Of a DNA stretch of 64,000 nucleotides, positions 30,181-40,850 are shown piece after piece; position 1 is the stretch's first letter; each line of letters begins with the position of its first letter. This DNA is from Stenotrophomonas geniculata ATCC 19374 = JCM 13324 (lineage in GTDB: Bacteria > Pseudomonadota > Gammaproteobacteria > Xanthomonadales > Xanthomonadaceae). Where the stretch lies: positions 1 to 64,000 of the forward strand of contig NZ_LLXT01000160.1 of assembly GCF_001431625.1 (NCBI RefSeq), in the 5' to 3' direction. The notes beneath the pieces are model-generated. The model searched no databases and was not told where the DNA came from. It was given only the letters and a program-made list of their open reading frames with translations. The position numbers and the translations under genes are program-made.

Positions 30181-30476
30181 CAGGGCGACTCCGTGCCCGG
30201 GCGATGCCAGGCGGCCAGTGCCGGCAGCAGCATCGCCGCCAGCATCCAGGTGCACAGCATGGCCACCAGGCCGGCGGCAAAGCCGAGCTCGGCCATCCAC
30301 AGCCACAGCGCGGCGGCGGCCGCGACCAGGCCGATCTGGCGGCCCAGGCGGCCGGCCCGACGCAGGCGCGGCCAGCGGCAGTGCGGCGAGGCGGCATAGA
30401 AGGCCAGCGCGGAGAACATCGCCGCCAGCATGCCCAGGCTGCAGAAGCCCAGGGTGGAAAGGCCGACGGTGATCAT
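30180..30476 (-). CDS. Small membrane protein, DUF3325 type
   Basis: 98-residue membrane protein beginning MITVGLSTLGFCSLGMLAAM, with three predicted helices and a Trp/Leu-rich middle (ALWLWMAELGFAAGLVAML). It is the first gene of the three-gene cluster. Alternative upstream starts in the same frame run through GC-rich sequence without coding character, so ATG 30476 was chosen. Confidence 0.7.
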   Translation of the reverse strand: MITVGLSTLGFCSLGMLAAMFSALAFYAASPHCRWPRLRRAGRLGRQIGLVAAAAALWLWMAELGFAAGLVAMLCTWMLAAMLLPALAAWHRPGTESP

Positions 30477-30608
30477 TGCGGGCGGCCGCCGTGGCAGCGG
30501 GCCAGCGAACGCGGGGCACGGGCGGGGCCGGCGGGAGCCGGTCGGAGCGGGTGGCGCATCACGAGGTCCTGGGGGGAAGCGGGCAGGCTGGCACGGGGCG
30601 GGCTGCGC

Positions 30609-30627
30609 GGACATGGTAATCATTGCG
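30609..30627. promoter_or_regulatory. Possible Fur box
   Basis: The 19 bases match about 12 of 19 positions of the classic Fur consensus, including an unbroken AATCATT core. It lies about 130 bases upstream of the DUF3325-DUF3649-PepSY cluster, which would make that cluster iron-repressed. The match is modest. Confidence 0.4.
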
Positions 30628-30674
30628 TTTTCACGCCGCCAGCGAGGGCCATTCAGCGTACCGTACGGTAGCCC

Positions 30675-30703
30675 TTGGGCTTTCCGGTGCGCTGGTTTAA
30701 GAT
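30675..30703 (+). promoter_or_regulatory. Promoter of the thrS leader
   Basis: TTGGGC (30675-30680), 17-base spacer, TAAGAT (30698-30703); start predicted near 30710, about 195 bases before thrS. A 12-base palindrome TACCGTACGGTA lies directly upstream at 30659-30670. Confidence 0.5.
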
Positions 30704-30762
30704 CATCACACTCCCTGACTGGAACAAGGTGGCCCGCGCCCAGCGCCGGCCGAGCGTGCGAC

Positions 30763-30789
30763 ATGAGCACTACCACCGCCCACTGTTGA
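30763..30789 (+). CDS. thrS leader peptide MSTTTAHC
   Basis: Eight-codon open frame ATG AGC ACT ACC ACC GCC CAC TGT TGA. Three consecutive threonine codons, followed 28 bases later by an intrinsic terminator and then by the threonyl-tRNA synthetase gene, match the logic of amino-acid attenuators: stalling on Thr codons when charged tRNA-Thr is low would favour an antiterminator and raise thrS expression. The upstream ribosome-binding sequence is weak (CGAGCG). This is inference from layout; no homologous leader was checked. Confidence 0.6.
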   Translation: MSTTTAHC

Positions 30790-30816
30790 CCTGCCCCCGA
30801 AGGCCCTGTGTCCCTG

Positions 30817-30837
30817 GCGCCCTCGTGGCGCTTTTTT
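30817..30837 (+). terminator. Attenuator terminator in the thrS leader
   Basis: Stem GCGCC/GGCGC (30817-30821 with 30827-30831) with 5-base loop followed by six T residues, placed between the leader peptide and thrS (start 67 bases later). Confidence 0.8.
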
Positions 30838-30904
30838 ATTGCCCGGGCGCCGCCCCGGGAGCGCTTTCCAGCCCGCCCAGCGGGCCCCGCACGAAGCCAC
30901 TCCG

Positions 30905-32806
30905 ATGATCAACATTACCCTCCCCGACGGCAGCCGCCGCGAGTTTGAAAACCCCGTCAGCGTCATGGACGTCGCCCAGTCGATCGGTGCCGGCCTGGCC
31001 AAGGCCACCATCGCCGGTGCCGTGGATGGCGTGCTGGTCGATGCCAGCGACGTCATCGACCACGATGCCAGCCTGCGCATCATCACCGCCAAGGACGAGG
31101 AGGGCGTGGAGATCATCCGCCACTCCTGCGCCCACCTGGTCGGCCACGCGGTCAAGCAGCTGTACCCGGATGTGAAGATGGTGATCGGCCCGGTGATCGC
31201 CGAAGGCTTCTACTACGACATCTACTCCGAGCGCCCGTTCACCCCGGACGACATGGCCGCGATCGAGAAGCGCATGGGTGAACTGATCGCCCAGGACTAC
31301 GACGTCATCAAGAAGATGACGCCGCGCGCCGAAGTGATCGAGATCTTCAAGGCCCGTGGTGAGGACTACAAGCTGCGCCTGATCGAGGACATGTCCGACG
31401 ACATCCAGGCGATGGGCATGTACTACCATCAGGAATACGTGGACATGTGCCGCGGCCCGCACGTGCCGAACACGCGCTTCCTGAAGGCCTTCAAGCTGAC
31501 CCGCATCTCCGGCGCCTACTGGCGTGGCGACGCGCAGAACGAACAGCTGCAGCGCATCTACGGCACCGCCTGGGCGGACAAGAAGCAGCTTGAGGCGTAC
31601 ATCAAGCGCATCGAGGAAGCCGAGATGCGCGACCACCGCCGCATCGGCAAGCAGCAGGACCTGTTCCACCTGCAGGAAGAAGCGCCGGGCCTGGTGTTCT
31701 GGCACCCGAAGGGCTGGGCGCTGTGGCAGGTGGTCGAGCAGTACATGCGCAAGGTCTACCGCAACAGCGGCTACGGCGAAGTGCGCTGCCCGCAGATCCT
31801 GGACGTGAGCCTGTGGAAGAAGTCCGGCCACTGGGACAACTACCAGGACAACATGTTCTTCACCGAATCGGAGAAGCGCACCTACGCGGTCAAGCCGATG
31901 AACTGCCCGGGCCACATCCAGGTGTTCAACCAGGGCCTGCACAGTTACCGCGACCTGCCGATCCGCTACGGTGAGTTCGGTTCCTGCCACCGCAACGAGC
32001 CGTCCGGCGCGCTGCACGGCATCCTGCGCGTGCGTGGCTTCACCCAGGACGACGGCCACGTGTTCTGCACGGAAAACCAGATCGAGTCGGAAGTGACGGC
32101 CTTCCATCAGCAGGCGCTGGCGGTCTACCAGCACTTCGGATTCGACGACATCCAGATCAAGATCGCCCTGCGCCCGGAATCGCGCCTGGGTGACGATGCG
32201 ACCTGGGACAAAGCGGAGGGCGCGCTGCGCTCGGCGCTGACCGCCTGTGGCGTGGAATGGCAGGAGCTGCCGGGCGAGGGTGCCTTCTATGGCCCGAAGA
32301 TCGAGTACCACCTGAAGGACGCCATTGGCCGTACCTGGCAGCTGGGCACCATGCAGGTCGACTTCATGATGCCGGGCCGCCTGGGCGCCGAGTACGTGGA
32401 CGAGAACAGCCAGAAGAAGCACCCGGTCATGCTGCACCGGGCCATCGTCGGCTCGATGGAGCGCTTCCTGGGCATCCTGATCGAGCACCATGCCGGCCAG
32501 TTCCCGGCCTGGCTGGCCCCGACCCAGGTGGTGGTGGCCAACATCACCGACGCCCAGGCCGACTACGTCTCGGGCGTGACCAAAACCCTTGCGGAGCAAG
32601 GCTTCCGCGTCAGCTCGGATTTGCGTAACGAGAAGATCGGCTATAAAATCCGCGAGCATACGTTGCAGCGCGTGCCCTACCTGCTGGTCATTGGTGACCG
32701 CGAGAAGGAAAATGGGGCTGTGGCGGTGCGTACGCGTTCTGGCGAAGATCTGGGCAGCATGAGCCTGCAGGCCTTCATCGAGCGGCTCCACGCCGAGGGC
32801 GCGTAA
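30905..32806 (+). CDS. thrS: Threonyl-tRNA synthetase
   Basis: Charges tRNA-Thr. The 633-residue class II synthetase has an N-terminal TGS domain (about 1-63), the editing domain with the [11 protein letters not shown] motif, the catalytic core with zinc ligand C334 in MNCPGH, the motif 2 [15 protein letters not shown] region ([14 protein letters not shown]), and the C-terminal anticodon-binding domain. Start chosen at ATG 30905, where the TGS domain begins. It heads thrS-infC-rpmI-rplT-pheST-ihfA, the common gammaproteobacterial order. Confidence 0.98.
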   Translation: MINITLPDGSRREFENPVSVMDVAQSIGAGLAKATIAGAVDGVLVDASDVIDHDASLRIITAKDEEGVEIIRHSCAHLVGHAVKQLYPDVKMVIGPVIAEGFYYDIYSERPFTPDDMAAIEKRMGELIAQDYDVIKKMTPRAEVIEIFKARGEDYKLRLIEDMSDDIQAMGMYYHQEYVDMCRGPHVPNTRFLKAFKLTRISGAYWRGDAQNEQLQRIYGTAWADKKQLEAYIKRIEEAEMRDHRRIGKQQDLFHLQEEAPGLVFWHPKGWALWQVVEQYMRKVYRNSGYGEVRCPQILDVSLWKKSGHWDNYQDNMFFTESEKRTYAVKPMNCPGHIQVFNQGLHSYRDLPIRYGEFGSCHRNEPSGALHGILRVRGFTQDDGHVFCTENQIESEVTAFHQQALAVYQHFGFDDIQIKIALRPESRLGDDATWDKAEGALRSALTACGVEWQELPGEGAFYGPKIEYHLKDAIGRTWQLGTMQVDFMMPGRLGAEYVDENSQKKHPVMLHRAIVGSMERFLGILIEHHAGQFPAWLAPTQVVVANITDAQADYVSGVTKTLAEQGFRVSSDLRNEKIGYKIREHTLQRVPYLLVIGDREKENGAVAVRTRSGEDLGSMSLQAFIERLHAEGA

Positions 32807-32814
32807 GCAAAGGT

Positions 32815-32844
32815 CCGGTCCGGGCGCACAGGCACCCGGACCGG
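32815..32844 (+). other. Strong hairpin between thrS and infC
   Basis: A perfect 10-bp stem CCGGTCCGGG/CCCGGACCGG with a 10-base loop and no T-run, ending 26 bases before the infC start. Without U residues it is unlikely to terminate transcription; it may stabilise or process the mRNA or influence infC translation. Confidence 0.7.
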
Positions 32845-32869
32845 TTCGATACCCTTGGGAGAACGTAAT

Positions 32870-33397
32870 ATCAGCACCCCTGACAACAAACAGAACCGCA
32901 AGAATCAGGAAATCCGTGTGCCGCGCGTCCGCGTGATCGGCAGTGACGGAGAAATGATCGGCGTGTTGTCGCGCGACGAAGCGCTGTCCATGGCCGAAGA
33001 TGAAGGCCTGGACCTGGTCGAAATCCAGCCGCAGGCCGATCCGCCGGTCTGCAAGATCATGGACTTCGGCAAGTTCAAGTTCGAAGCGCAGAAGAAGGCC
33101 AGCGAGGCCAAGAAGAAGACCAAGCAGGTCGAGATCAAGGAAGTGAAGTTCCGTCCGGTCACGGACGAGGGCGACTACCAGATCAAGCTGCGCAAGATGC
33201 GCGGGTTCCTTGAGGATGGTGACAAGATCAAGGTCAACATCCGCTTCCGTGGCCGTGAAATGAGCCACCAGGAACTGGGCCGCGAAATGGCCAACCGGAT
33301 CGAGACCGATCTGGGCGAGGACATCGTCATTGAATCCCGTCCGCGCCTGGAAGGGCGTCAGATGGTCATGATGATCGCGCCGAAGAAGAAGACCTGA
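32870..33397 (+). CDS. infC: Translation initiation factor IF-3, AUC start
   Basis: IF-3 discriminates initiator tRNA and start codon on the 30S subunit. Starting at ATC (32870) gives 175 residues beginning [28 protein letters not shown] lies at the proper spacing just upstream. The only in-frame alternative, TTG 32855, would place this Shine-Dalgarno sequence inside the gene. Rare AUU/AUC/AUA starts are the known basis of IF-3 autoregulation. The N- and C-terminal IF-3 domains and the Lys-rich linker ([19 protein letters not shown]) are typical. Confidence 0.93.
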   Translation: MSTPDNKQNRKNQEIRVPRVRVIGSDGEMIGVLSRDEALSMAEDEGLDLVEIQPQADPPVCKIMDFGKFKFEAQKKASEAKKKTKQVEIKEVKFRPVTDEGDYQIKLRKMRGFLEDGDKIKVNIRFRGREMSHQELGREMANRIETDLGEDIVIESRPRLEGRQMVMMIAPKKKT

Positions 33398-33445
33398 GGC
33401 CTGACGGGCCGCCCTCCGGGGCGCCTGGCTGAACGGTTCAGGGTG

Positions 33446-33475
33446 AAGGGGCGCCATCGGCGCCCCTTCGCTTTT
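33446..33475 (+). terminator. Intrinsic terminator after infC
   Basis: A 10-bp stem AAGGGGCGCC/GGCGCCCCTT with a 3-base loop and CGCTTTT. rpmI begins about 190 bases later and probably has its own promoter or is reached by readthrough. Confidence 0.8.
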
Positions 33476-33662
33476 GCGGCATGCCGGTGAATTGCCGTGA
33501 AAGGGTTGCAGGGGCTGGTGGCAGGGCGGTTTTGCCTGTATCATGCCCGGCTCGACCCACCCAGGACGGGTCGTACGCCGATCATGGCAGGACGGAAAGA
33601 GCGGCCCAGGCCGCCGCCAGATCAGTCAGAAACCAGGGTCATATCCCATCAAGGACATTGCA

Positions 33663-33860
33663 ATGCCCAAGATCAAGACCAACCGGGCAGCGGCCAAGCG
33701 TTTCCGCAAGACCGCCTCGGGCAAGTACAAGTGCGGCCACGCCAACCGTAGCCACATCCTCACGAAGAAAGCGACCAAGCGTAAGCGTAATCTGCGTCAG
33801 ACGGGCCATGTCCGTGCAGAAGACGCAGGCCGTCTGGACCGCATGCTCCCTTACCTCTGA
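33663..33860 (+). CDS. rpmI: 50S ribosomal protein L35
   Basis: 65-residue basic ribosomal protein of normal length ([17 protein letters not shown], then [17 protein letters not shown]). An AAGGA sequence precedes the ATG. rplT follows after 11 bases. Confidence 0.98.
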   Translation: MPKIKTNRAAAKRFRKTASGKYKCGHANRSHILTKKATKRKRNLRQTGHVRAEDAGRLDRMLPYL

Positions 33861-33871
33861 GGAACTGAAAA

Positions 33872-35421
<1,550 letters not shown>

Positions 35422-35432
35422 GCCGCAACCGT

Positions 35433-35457
35433 GTAGAGCCGAGCCATGCTCGGCTGC
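35433..35457 (+). repeat. SMAG-type repeat between pheS and pheT
   Basis: GTAGAGCCGAGCCATGCTCGGCTGC, 12 bases after the pheS stop; a T-rich stretch follows, so it may also act as a weak terminator within the operon. Confidence 0.75.
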
Positions 35458-35542
35458 TTTTCTGGATGGACGCCTCCTTGCGCATGCGCTGGGCGACCAC
35501 AAAAACCGCAACGGGAGGCACACCTCCCACCAGGGTGACACC

Positions 35543-37924
35543 ATGAAATTCTCCGAAAACTGGCTGCGCAGCCACGTCCCGACCTCCGCCTCGCGCGATG
35601 AGCTCAGCGCGGTGCTGACCGCCATCGGCCTGGAAGTGGAAGAGGTGACCGCGCTTGGCGAAGGCCTCGAGCACGTGGTCGTGGCGCGCATCGTCGAAGC
35701 GGTGCGCCATCCCGAAGCCGATCGCCTGCAGGTGTGCAAGGTCGATGCCGGGCAGGGCGAGCTGCTGCAGATCGTGTGCGGCGCGCCGAACGCGCGCCCG
35801 GGCCTGGTCGCGCCGCTGGCGATGGTCGGCGCGCAGATCGGCGAGCTGAAGATCAAGCCGGCCAAGCTGCGCGGCGTCGAGTCCAACGGCATGCTGTGCT
35901 CGGCCAAGGAGCTGGGCCTGGACAACGATGCCTCCGGCCTGCTGGAACTGCCGGACGACGCACCGGTCGGCCAGTCCCTGGTCGAGTATCTGGGGCTGCC
36001 GGACGCCAGCATCGAGATCAAGCTGACCCCGAACCGTGCCGACTGCTTCAGCCTGCGCGGCATCGCCTACGACGTCGCCGCCGCCACCCGCAGTGAAGTG
36101 CTGGACTTCGCGGCCGACGCCATTGCGCCGGTCGGCAGCCGCGAACTGTCGATCCAGCTCGACGCCGGCGCCGAAGCACCGCGTTACCTGGGCCGCGTCA
36201 TCGAAGACGTCAACGCCGCTGCCAAGACCCCGCTGTGGATGGCTGAGCGCCTGCGCCGCAGCGGTGTGCGTCCGGTCTCGCTGCTGGTCGACATCACCCA
36301 GTACGTGATGCTGGAGCTGGGCCAGCCGATGCATGCCTACGACCTCGGTACCCTGCAGGGCAGCATCGCCGTGCGCCGTTCGCGCGCGGGCGAGAGCCTG
36401 AAGCTGCTGGACGGCCGCGATGCCGCACTGGACGACAGCTTCCTGGTGGTTGCCGATGCTGACCGTGCGGTCGGTCTGGCCGGCCTGATGGGCGGCTTCG
36501 ATACCCGCGTCACCGACGCGACCACCGCCGTGTTCCTGGAAGCTGCGCACTTCGCGCCGGCCGCGATCATGGGCCGTGGCCGCAAGCTCGGCCTGCACAC
36601 CGATGCCGGCCACCGCTTCGAGCGTGGCGTCGACCCGGCATTGCCGCGCACCGCCATCGAATACGCCACCCGCCTGGTGCTGGACCTCGCCGGCGGTACC
36701 CCGGCGCCGGTCACCGAGGCCGTGCGTGCCGATGACCTGCCGCAGCCGGCGACGATCGTACTGCGCCGTGCTCGCATCAGTCGCGTGCTGGGCATCACCA
36801 TCGACGACGCCGAAGTCGAGCGCATCCTGCGCGCGCTGGGCATGGACGTGGCTGCGACGGCCGAGGGCTGGCAGGTCGCCGCGCCGAGCCGTCGCTTCGA
36901 CATCGCCATCGAAGAAGACCTGATCGAAGAACTGGCCCGCATCCACGGTTACGAGCAGATCCCGACCACGCTGCCGGGCGGTGCCTCGCGCGTGGCGATG
37001 CCGAGCGAGACCCAGCTGGACGCGCTGAGCGTTCGTCGCCAGCTGATCGCCCGCGACCAGCAGGAAACCGTCAACTTTGCCTTCGTCGACGACGCGCTGC
37101 TGACCCAGTGGCAGCTGCGCGATGGCCTGGTACCGCTGGCCAACCCACTGTCGGCCGAACTGGCGGTGATGCGCCCGTCGCTGCTGCCGGGCCTGGTCGC
37201 CACGCTGGGCCGCAATGCCGCGCGCCAGTTGGGTCGCGTGCGCCTGTTCGAGCTCGGCCGGGTGTTCACCCAGCAGGCCGGAGATGGCCAGCCGGCGCCG
37301 CTGGAAACCCCGCGCGTGGCCGCTGCGGTCTGCGGTGATGCGCAGGCGGTGCAGTGGGGCCTGCCGACCCGCAAGGTCGACTTCCACGATCTGAAGGGCG
37401 ACCTGGAATCGCTGGCCGCTGCCAGTGGCGCGCAGCTGGAGTTCCGTCCGTCGGCCCGTCCTTACGGCCACCCGGCGCGCTCGGCCGAGGTGTTCCGCGA
37501 TGGCGTGGCGATGGGCTGGATCGGCCAGGTCCATCCGCGCCTGGTCAAGGCGATGGACATCGAATCCGACGTCTACGCCTTCGAACTGGATCTGGAACCG
37601 CTGACCGCCCGCCGCCTGCCCCGTGCCGGCGAGCTGTCGCGCTTCCCAGCGGTGCGTCGCGACCTGGCGTTCCTGGTGCCTGAACAGGTGGCCTGGGCCG
37701 ATCTGGCGGCGACCGTCCGCCAGGCCGCCGGCCCGCTGCTGCGCGACCTGAACCTGTTCGACCGCTATGTCGGCCAGGGCGTCGAGCCGGGATTCAAGAG
37801 TCTCGCTATGGGCTTGATTTTGCAGGACAAGTCGCGCACTCTGACGGACCGCGACGTGGATGCGGTGGTGGCCGAGGCGGTCACTGCCATCGAGCGTGAA
37901 CACCACGCCCGGATCCGCGGCTGA
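35543..37924 (+). CDS. pheT: Phenylalanyl-tRNA synthetase beta subunit
   Basis: 793-residue beta subunit. In order: tRNA-binding/OB domain (about 40-150, including VCGAPNARPGLVAPLAMVG), B3/4 editing domain (about 215-395), B5 domain (about 400-480), catalytic-like core, and C-terminal FDX-ACB anticodon-binding domain (about 700-793). MKFSENWLRSHV is the family N-terminus. ihfA follows 27 bases later. Confidence 0.98.
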   Translation: MKFSENWLRSHVPTSASRDELSAVLTAIGLEVEEVTALGEGLEHVVVARIVEAVRHPEADRLQVCKVDAGQGELLQIVCGAPNARPGLVAPLAMVGAQIGELKIKPAKLRGVESNGMLCSAKELGLDNDASGLLELPDDAPVGQSLVEYLGLPDASIEIKLTPNRADCFSLRGIAYDVAAATRSEVLDFAADAIAPVGSRELSIQLDAGAEAPRYLGRVIEDVNAAAKTPLWMAERLRRSGVRPVSLLVDITQYVMLELGQPMHAYDLGTLQGSIAVRRSRAGESLKLLDGRDAALDDSFLVVADADRAVGLAGLMGGFDTRVTDATTAVFLEAAHFAPAAIMGRGRKLGLHTDAGHRFERGVDPALPRTAIEYATRLVLDLAGGTPAPVTEAVRADDLPQPATIVLRRARISRVLGITIDDAEVERILRALGMDVAATAEGWQVAAPSRRFDIAIEEDLIEELARIHGYEQIPTTLPGGASRVAMPSETQLDALSVRRQLIARDQQETVNFAFVDDALLTQWQLRDGLVPLANPLSAELAVMRPSLLPGLVATLGRNAARQLGRVRLFELGRVFTQQAGDGQPAPLETPRVAAAVCGDAQAVQWGLPTRKVDFHDLKGDLESLAAASGAQLEFRPSARPYGHPARSAEVFRDGVAMGWIGQVHPRLVKAMDIESDVYAFELDLEPLTARRLPRAGELSRFPAVRRDLAFLVPEQVAWADLAATVRQAAGPLLRDLNLFDRYVGQGVEPGFKSLAMGLILQDKSRTLTDRDVDAVVAEAVTAIEREHHARIRG

Positions 37925-37951
37925 GCGGGCAGCACTCGGGGGTAGCAGGCA

Positions 37952-38251
37952 ATGGCATTGACCAAGGCGGAGATGGCGGAAAAGCTGTTCGACGAAGTCG
38001 GTCTGAACAAGCGGGAAGCCAAGGAATTCGTCGACGCGTTTTTCGATGTGCTGCGTGAAGCATTGGAACAGGGACGTCAGGTGAAGCTGTCGGGCTTCGG
38101 TAATTTCGATCTGCGGCGCAAGAACCAGCGCCCGGGTCGCAACCCCAAGACCGGCGAGGAAATTCCGATTTCCGCCCGTACGGTGGTCACCTTCCGTCCG
38201 GGCCAGAAGCTCAAGGAGAGGGTGGAAGCTTATGCTGGATCCGGGCAGTAA
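37952..38251 (+). CDS. ihfA: Integration host factor alpha subunit
   Basis: DNA-bending protein that acts as a heterodimer with IhfB. The 99-residue protein has the N-terminal [13 protein letters not shown] and the beta-arm segment [22 protein letters not shown] with the intercalating Pro. The pheT-ihfA order is standard in gammaproteobacteria. Its end overlaps the next gene by 20 bases. Confidence 0.97.
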   Translation: MALTKAEMAEKLFDEVGLNKREAKEFVDAFFDVLREALEQGRQVKLSGFGNFDLRRKNQRPGRNPKTGEEIPISARTVVTFRPGQKLKERVEAYAGSGQ

Positions 38252-38588
38252 CCGCGAACTACCGCCGATCCCGGCCAAGCGCTACTTCACCATCGGTGAA
38301 GTCAGCGAGCTGTGCGACGTCAAGCCGCACGTCCTGCGCTACTGGGAAACCGAGTTTCCCAGCCTTGAGCCGGCCAAGCGCCGAGGCAACCGCCGCTACT
38401 ACCAGCGCCATGACGTGCTGATGGTGCGGCAGATCCGCAGCCTGCTGTACGAACAGGGCTACACCATCGGTGGTGCACGCCTGCGTCTGGACGGCCCCGA
38501 TGCCCGCGAGGAATCGGCGCTGAGCAACCAGATCATCAAGCAGGTACGCATGGAGCTGGAAGAAGTGCTGCAGTTGTTGCGCCGCTGA
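38232..38588 (+). CDS. MerR-family transcriptional regulator
   Basis: 118-residue protein with the MerR helix-turn-helix and wing ([25 protein letters not shown], then [15 protein letters not shown]) and a short C-terminal coiled-coil. It lacks the long effector domain of CueR/ZntR types and has no metal-binding Cys cluster. A gene of this type follows ihfA in many proteobacteria; target genes are unknown. Confidence 0.88.
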   Translation: MLDPGSNRELPPIPAKRYFTIGEVSELCDVKPHVLRYWETEFPSLEPAKRRGNRRYYQRHDVLMVRQIRSLLYEQGYTIGGARLRLDGPDAREESALSNQIIKQVRMELEEVLQLLRR

Positions 38589-38656
38589 TCCCATTTCCAT
38601 CGTAATCCGCTATACTTCACGGCCCGCCGCACTGGCGGGCACATCGCAGCATCAGT

Positions 38657-38733
38657 CGGGGCGTAGCGCAGCCTGGTAGCGCATCTGCCTGGGGGGCAGA
38701 GGGTCGTCGGTTCGAATCCGGCCGTCCCGACCA
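38657..38733 (+). tRNA. tRNA-Pro (GGG)
   Basis: 77 bases with encoded CCA, anticodon stem TCTGC/GCAGA and loop CTGGGGG giving anticodon GGG; TTCGAATCC in the T arm. A TATACT at 38611-38616 is a candidate -10 box. Confidence 0.96.
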
Positions 38734-38748
38734 CTGTGATGAATCAAG

Positions 38749-38778
38749 AAGCCTGCGCAGCAATGCGTGGGCTTTTTT
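38749..38778 (+). terminator. Intrinsic terminator after tRNA-Pro
   Basis: Stem AAGCCTGCGCA/TGCGTGGGCTT with two G-U pairs, GCAA loop, and a run of six T residues. Confidence 0.85.
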
Positions 38779-38801
38779 GTGCGCGCTGCTGATGCCGATG
38801 A

Positions 38802-39242
38802 TCAGTCTTCAGCGAAGCGGTAGATCAGCTCCGGGTCGCCCTCATCCAATCCGTGCACGATGCCGCTGTCGATGAAGCCCGACGCAACGAGCAGGCGCTG
38901 CATGCCGATGTTGGAGGCATTGGTCGAGGTGAACAGCTTGCCGCGACCGCGCCGTGCGATCGCGTGTCGCAGCAGTGCGGTACCAATGCCGTGGCCGCGG
39001 CGTTCGCGCGCCACCATCAGCATCTCGACGAAGGCCTCGCCGAAGAAGTGGTGATGCATGACCAGGTAGCCGACGACCCTGCCGTCCTGCTCGGCGACAT
39101 ACACGCCGCCGTGTGCCAGCCAGTTGCCAATCTGCATGATCCGCTCTGGATCAATGGCTGCCACGCTGTCGAGCGCGATCAAGGCATCCGCGTCCTGGGG
39201 GCTGCCGTTACGCAGGCGCGGAGAACGGGACGTCCGGCTCAT
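38802..39242 (-). CDS. GNAT-family N-acetyltransferase
   Basis: 146-residue acetyl-CoA-dependent acetyltransferase. The acetyl-CoA-binding loop is [17 protein letters not shown] (about residues 80-96), after the strand VEMLMVA. Substrate is unknown; family members act on amino acids, antibiotics, polyamines or proteins. Its start overlaps the stop of the membrane protein gene upstream by four bases, implying a two-gene operon. Confidence 0.85.
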   Translation of the reverse strand: MSRTSRSPRLRNGSPQDADALIALDSVAAIDPERIMQIGNWLAHGGVYVAEQDGRVVGYLVMHHHFFGEAFVEMLMVARERRGHGIGTALLRHAIARRGRGKLFTSTNASNIGMQRLLVASGFIDSGIVHGLDEGDPELIYRFAED

Positions 39243-39592
39243 CGCGGGCGGAGCTGCAGCAACAGACCGCCACCCGATACAAAACAGGCGAGCAGGACGA
39301 TGATCGACAGCGGCAGGTGGAATTCATTGCGACCGAGCAGGGCAAACGCCAGGTGGATCAGCGCCGTGCCAATGCCGAGCGCGCCACAAACCAGTGCATA
39401 GCCGCGCGCCGTGGATGTACCCAGCAGGGCATGGCGATAACCCCAAAGCACGGCGCCGACTGCGAACAGGTTGAACAGCAGGAAGCCCTGGATGCCGCCG
39501 GGCACATGGAACATGGTCCATTCCTGCCAGAACGCAGCGTCGATCTGATGCAGGATCAACGCCAGCAGCGTCGCCAGATACCATCGTTCCAT
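39239..39592 (-). CDS. Small four-helix membrane protein
   Basis: 117 residues from the ATG at 39592 (MERWYLATLLALILHQIDAAFWQEW). It has four predicted membrane helices and N-terminal conserved-looking His, Asp and Trp residues (HQIDAAFWQEWTMF). It may belong to the DUF6713-type proteins, but I cannot confirm this. An in-frame extension upstream lacks coding character and was not used. Confidence 0.65.
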   Translation of the reverse strand: MERWYLATLLALILHQIDAAFWQEWTMFHVPGGIQGFLLFNLFAVGAVLWGYRHALLGTSTARGYALVCGALGIGTALIHLAFALLGRNEFHLPLSIIVLLACFVSGGGLLLQLRPR

Positions 39593-39678
39593 GTCGTGCT
39601 CCCTGCCATGCAGGCCATAGTCTATCGACTCCGCCTTGCACGCACGCCTACGCGTTGCAGCCAGCGCGTGGCAGGCAG

Positions 39679-40188
39679 TCAATACACCCGGAACTCGGCA
39701 CGGCAGCCGTCGCTGACCCACACGCCGCGACGGTCCCAGCCCCAGTTGCGGTCCTCGATGCAGGTCGTCACCGATTTCTGCTTGACCAGCCGTACCTCGT
39801 GACGAACGCGAATCCGGCACTCCTTGTCCTTGTTCTCGTAGGACTCGCAGACCAGGCGTTCACCCTCGTTGTCGCGGTCACGGCCGCGGCCACGTCCCGG
39901 CCAGCGCCCGTATCCATCGGCGACGAACTCGGCGCGGCAGCCGTCGGTCACCCATAACGTGCGGCGGCTCTGGCCCCAGTTCTGGTTCTCCACGCAGCGG
40001 GTGACCGACAGTTGCCTGGCCAGGCGCATCGGGCCCTCGATGGGGCATTGCTCGGTCTTGTTGAACTGGGATTCGCAGCGCAGCGCTGGAATGTGATCAG
40101 TGTCGTAGTCCTGGGCGGCCACGGCGGTGGCGGCCAGCAGCAGGACAAGGGCGGCGCCGGTGATCGGCAGCAGCGGGCGAAGGGTCAT
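39679..40188 (-). CDS. DUF3011 domain protein, exported
   Basis: 169-residue protein with a signal peptide (MTLRPLLPITGAALVLLLAATAVAA) and two copies of a Cys-containing module: C-E-S-x-n-C...RLARQLS..C....WGQSRRTLWVTDGCRAEF at about 35-90, and again C-E-S...CRIRVRHEVRLVKQKS..C....WGWDRRGVWVSDGCRAEF at about 105-166. An Arg/Gly linker joins them. Each module has four cysteines that could form two disulfides. Function unknown; a paralog lies at 46230-46793. Confidence 0.8.
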   Translation of the reverse strand: MTLRPLLPITGAALVLLLAATAVAAQDYDTDHIPALRCESQFNKTEQCPIEGPMRLARQLSVTRCVENQNWGQSRRTLWVTDGCRAEFVADGYGRWPGRGRGRDRDNEGERLVCESYENKDKECRIRVRHEVRLVKQKSVTTCIEDRNWGWDRRGVWVSDGCRAEFRVY

Positions 40189-40463
40189 AGGGAGCCTCGA
40201 GCGTGGATTCGGGCGGCAAGAATGACCCAGCACGAGGCCGTCGGAACGCATCGTTCCGGATGTGGCTCAGTAAGGATTTAGTAGTGCGCACGGGCCCATG
40301 CAGAGGCTTACATCCCGTATCATCGCTGCACATCCGATCGCATCGGTTTACACCTTCTTACATGTCTTCCACGCCTGTCGGCGCAGCCTGTGGCTGCCGT
40401 CACTGGTGTGCGGGCGGCCTGTGGGGGAGGATGCGCGGACCACGACGACCACAGGGGGTTGCG

Positions 40464-40826
40464 TTGATCAGCAGTACCGTCATTCATCGCTCGGCCGACG
40501 CAGGCGGCGCCGAGGTGCGGGTCCTGGACACCACGTTCAAGGGCAAGCATGTGTTCATTGCCTGGGGCCTGCGCGGGCCGGAACTGACCCGCAGCGCGGA
40601 CCCGGCTGCGACCGTGGCCGCACGCAAGGCGCTGCACGCGGTTGCCGGCCACAGCGAAGGGCCGCGCAGCCCGGAAGTGTTCATCGCCAACCAGTCGGCG
40701 GTGGCGATCACGGTCTATCGCCTGCTTACCGAAGCGCGCTCCGGCGATGCCATCTTCTTCCTGTGCGATTCCCAGGCGGTGGTCGAGTGGCTGATCACCG
40801 CGCTGGAAGTGCAGGGCGCGGACTGA
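40464..40826 (+). CDS. Hypothetical protein with TTG start
   Basis: 120 residues if translated from TTG 40464, which follows a GGGGG sequence at 40454-40458 at good spacing. No ATG or GTG start fits the region of coding character. The protein is soluble, with VFIAWGLRGPELTRSADPAATVAARKALHAVAG and a C-terminal FFLCDSQAVVEWLITALE helix. I do not recognise a family. It converges with the racemase gene with 24 bases between stops. Confidence 0.55.
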   Translation: MISSTVIHRSADAGGAEVRVLDTTFKGKHVFIAWGLRGPELTRSADPAATVAARKALHAVAGHSEGPRSPEVFIANQSAVAITVYRLLTEARSGDAIFFLCDSQAVVEWLITALEVQGAD

Positions 40827-40850
40827 TTCCGCGCTGCACCGAAGGCAGGA

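Noticed and set aside
40189..40463. Extension of the hypothetical gene at 40464 to an earlier ATG
   Set aside because: The 87 extra codons look like a low-quality leader, without conserved or hydrophobic pattern; TTG with a good ribosome-binding sequence is more likely.
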